Virus record (IMG/VR): IMGVR_UViG_3300047392_000009
Span: 1 to 24,559 of that record
Source: a virus
Length of the DNA stretch: 24,559 nt
Direction: 5' to 3' (one strand)
Shown: piece after piece, positions 22,986 through 24,559 of the stretch
Layout: each line of letters opens with the position of its first letter
How positions within the stretch are numbered: the first letter of the stretch is position 1
Program-made: the position numbers and the translations under genes
The notes under the pieces: generated by a model
The model's database searches: none
The model's input: the letters and a program-made list of their open reading frames with translations, nothing else
What the model was told of the DNA's origin: nothing

Positions 22986-24196
22986 AATGGCTAGTCGTAT
23001 TGTTTACATTTGTAACCGTTACGGCTTCGGCTCAAGTATTAACGCAGACATTTATTGATCCTTGCTCTGGTCAGGTTACGGTTGTAACCGTTCCAATTGC
23101 TAATGGCAAAACAACTATTGTATATCGTGGTAAATTTAGAATAGTAACGGCTAACGATATCACATCGGGAGAGCTGCAAGCTTGGATTAATAACCTTACT
23201 ATTAATTTTCCTTGTCCACAGGCATCGGTAGCGGTCACGCAAACGGTTACTAAAGCAGTTCAGCAAGCAGTCGCACAGGCTACATCATCGGCTACAAGTC
23301 AAGCAACTAGTCAGGCAGCAAGTTCAGCGGTGGCCGCATCCGTTTCTTCGCCTCCGCCTATTGCATCGCCTCCGCCAGCGACATCTTCATCGCCAGCTCC
23401 AGCAGCAAAATCAGAATCATCAACACCACAAGCCGAAAGTAAAAGTGAAAGCAAATCAGAAAGTACAGAAGCTAAGGCTGAATCTAAAAGTGAAGAGAAG
23501 AGCGAATCGAAAAGCGAAAGCAAAAGCGAAAAGAAATCTACGGCTAAGAGTGTTGCTAAAAGCAATCCAATTATTTACTCGTCTGATTTTACGGTTGCCC
23601 CTACTTCTGATGTTATATCGGTCATTGCTTCCGCTGGTATTAGCCAGTCTAGTTTAATGGGCAATTCATCGTGGGGAATTAGCACAATGATTTGGTCTAC
23701 ACTAGATCAGTTTGCTTTAAGTGGTAGATATACTAAAATGAACTTCAACTCTGGCAAGCTAGAGAGTATTGTAAACTATGGAATTACAGGCGTTTATTTG
23801 GGTGGTTCTATACTTGGATTCGGAACGGCTGCTTATATCTATCCTATGGGCAAGTATGGTGTATCTGGTGCTAACTATACGCTATCCTTTGCAGGTGCAG
23901 ATGTCGGATTGAATATAGCAAATAACATTCTATTATTTTATACAATACCAATACCGTTAAATAAACGGCTTACAATATCACCAGATTTGTACATTTCAGG
24001 ATCCTCAACTGGATACCTAACTAGTCAAAAGATATTTGTCACAAGCGATGATGTAGGCTTTTTAGGTGGAGCTTCATTTGATATTGCACTCACAAAACGC
24101 TTCAAATTAAACTTTGCACTTAAGTCTGGAATCAATACTAATCCTGAGATCCCAATAAATTACCTTATGATGGTAGGTACTAAACTAAATTTATAA
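22982..24196 (+). CDS. Secreted/outer-membrane protein with Lys-Ser-Glu linker and beta-barrel-like C-terminus
   Basis: This 404-aa protein has a signal peptide (residues 1-18, ...TASAQ) and an N-terminal domain of about 60 residues bounded by C28 (FIDPCSGQ) and C78 (NFPCPQ), which could form a disulfide. Low-complexity linkers follow: Ala/Ser/Gln about 80-120, Pro/Ser/Ala about 120-140, and Lys-Ser-Glu repeats about 140-190. The last 210 residues alternate like transmembrane beta-strands (FALSGRYTKMNF, GITGVYLGGSILGFGTAAYI, FGGASFD-type strands, final MVGTKLNL). It is probably inserted in the outer membrane with the N-terminal domain tethered by a long linker. It follows the CsgG-like gene by ATGA overlap and ends the operon. 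Family not identified. Confidence 0.65.
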   Translation: MKWLVVLFTFVTVTASAQVLTQTFIDPCSGQVTVVTVPIANGKTTIVYRGKFRIVTANDITSGELQAWINNLTINFPCPQASVAVTQTVTKAVQQAVAQATSSATSQATSQAASSAVAASVSSPPPIASPPPATSSSPAPAAKSESSTPQAESKSESKSESTEAKAESKSEEKSESKSESKSEKKSTAKSVAKSNPIIYSSDFTVAPTSDVISVIASAGISQSSLMGNSSWGISTMIWSTLDQFALSGRYTKMNFNSGKLESIVNYGITGVYLGGSILGFGTAAYIYPMGKYGVSGANYTLSFAGADVGLNIANNILLFYTIPIPLNKRLTISPDLYISGSSTGYLTSQKIFVTSDDVGFLGGASFDIALTKRFKLNFALKSGINTNPEIPINYLMMVGTKLNL

Positions 24197-24258
24197 GTAC
24201 ATTTGTGAGGTTAATGATTTTTTCATACAAAAGTAGGTTTAGAACAGACACACGGAAA

Positions 24259-24287
24259 GGCTTGAGGTAATGCTTCAAGTCTTTTTT
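24259..24287 (+). terminator. Intrinsic terminator ending the envelope operon
   Basis: A 9-bp stem (GGCTTGAGG with GCTTCAAGTC-side pairing, two G-T pairs) closes a short TAATG loop and is followed by TTTTTT. It lies 62 nt after the last stop codon of the cluster. Nothing I can support lies between 24197 and 24258. Confidence 0.8.
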
Positions 24288-24391
24288 ATTACACATTAAA
24301 AAAAAGATTAAAAAAGATTTTTTTATTCCAAATAAAAGGTAGATATTTGACTCAAGATAGCAACGAAGCTATTTCTAAACTACCTAAAACA

Positions 24392-24502
24392 ATGAGAGAA
24401 TCATTAAAAAACCTTGACAAAAACGACATCGCTGGTGCGATTCTAGTATCCACAGTCGTTTTCATTACTTACTACATCATTAACTTAATTTCAACTATCT
24501 AA
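24392..24502 (+). CDS. Small single-pass membrane protein, 36 aa (51 aa if TTG 24347 is the start)
   Basis: ATG 24392 opens MRESLKNLDKNDIAGAILVS followed by a hydrophobic TVVFITYYIINLI stretch and a stop at 24500-24502. The frame is also open upstream to TTG 24347, which has AAAAGG 8 nt before it. The extra 15 residues (TQDSNEAISKLPKT) look protein-like, and TTG is used as a start elsewhere in this window. It is the first gene after the terminator. Short charged helix plus one membrane segment; no family recognised. Could be a membrane regulator, toxin-like or superinfection protein, none of which is shown. Confidence 0.5.
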   Translation: MRESLKNLDKNDIAGAILVSTVVFITYYIINLISTI

Positions 24503-24506
24503 ACAA

Positions 24507-24559
24507 ATGCAAATCTTAAAAGCACAATTCAAGGATGATGCTGGTTTATACACTATGAC
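24507..24559 (+). CDS. Start of a gene running off the window (partial)
   Basis: ATG 24507 follows the previous stop by 4 nt and the frame stays open to the end: MQILKAQFKDDAGLYTM... Only 17 residues are visible, so no identity can be given. Spacing suggests it shares a transcript with the small membrane protein before it. Confidence 0.5.
   Translation, partial: MQILKAQFKDDAGLYTM

Noticed and set aside
23311-23565. Minus-strand 84-aa frame opposite the Lys-Ser-Glu linker
   Set aside because: It is the complement of a low-complexity repeat region (Leu/Ser-rich by necessity) in a window with no other minus-strand genes. The + strand frame 23361-23657 is likewise a shadow of the linker.
24198-24205. 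TACATTTG, an exact match to the Bacteroidota -7 promoter box, just after the last envelope gene
   Set aside because: No -33 TTG at a proper distance upstream, and a terminator follows about 55 nt later, so it would make only a very short RNA. Such matches are common in AT-rich DNA.
24300-24325. A-run/T-run near-palindrome before the last small ORF
   Set aside because: Only A-T pairs in a very AT-rich stretch; not a convincing terminator or operator.

Overview
This window is a single, densely packed structural and lysis region of a tailed double-stranded DNA phage (siphovirus-like) or prophage. All supported genes lie on the + strand. The likely host is a member of the Bacteroidota (Flavobacteriia/Cytophagia type). 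Reasons: the DNA is AT-rich, Shine-Dalgarno-like leaders are largely absent, several signal peptides end in Ser/Ala-x-Gln, and nearly every tail and head protein resembles, from memory, protein families found in Flavobacterium-type phages. I see no integrase, repressor, tRNA or attachment site, so the lifestyle is open.

Layout. 1-1257: the end of an upstream gene (possibly the small terminase) and the large terminase. 1290-7810: a tail block. It has a tail assembly chaperone with a -1 frameshift extension at a run of nine T, a terminator-like protein, a gp10-like protein, two large tail-tip proteins, a small 52-aa protein and the tape measure. 7851-10183: head genes, namely an XkdF-like protease, a small Cys-rich protein, a scaffold-like acidic protein and the major capsid protein, closed by a strong intrinsic terminator. 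10248-13494: tail tube, second terminator, small conserved protein, portal fused to a C-terminal minor-head-like domain, head-tail connector and a tiny basic ORF. 13484-17288: an Ig-like fibre/baseplate protein, a 1045-aa tail fibre ending in an S74-type intramolecular chaperone, and a small conserved protein interrupted by an in-frame TAA. 17329-19349: lysis genes, with a small ORF, a holin candidate, a membrane-anchored periplasmic protein (spanin candidate), a GH19 endolysin with a peptidoglycan-binding domain, and a small very basic protein.

19346-24196 is the unusual part. Six chained genes, mostly joined by NTGA overlaps, all look destined for the cell envelope: two related CsgG-fold proteins, a 589-aa secreted cohesin-dockerin-cohesin-like protein, a lipoprotein, a single-pass membrane protein with a charged tail, and a 404-aa protein with a signal peptide, a long Ala/Ser and Lys-Ser-Glu linker and a beta-barrel-like C-terminus. 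I read this as a phage-encoded outer-membrane export or pore module with its own secreted partner. It may serve virion release, surface remodelling or exclusion of other phages. The cluster ends at a strong terminator (24259-24287), after which another unit begins.

The main second-look items are the envelope module, the poly-T frameshift, the stop-interrupted conserved gene, the motif ACGTTTAT exactly 13 nt before three start codons, and the displaced gene order (tail genes before head genes, tape measure after the tail-tip genes, portal last).
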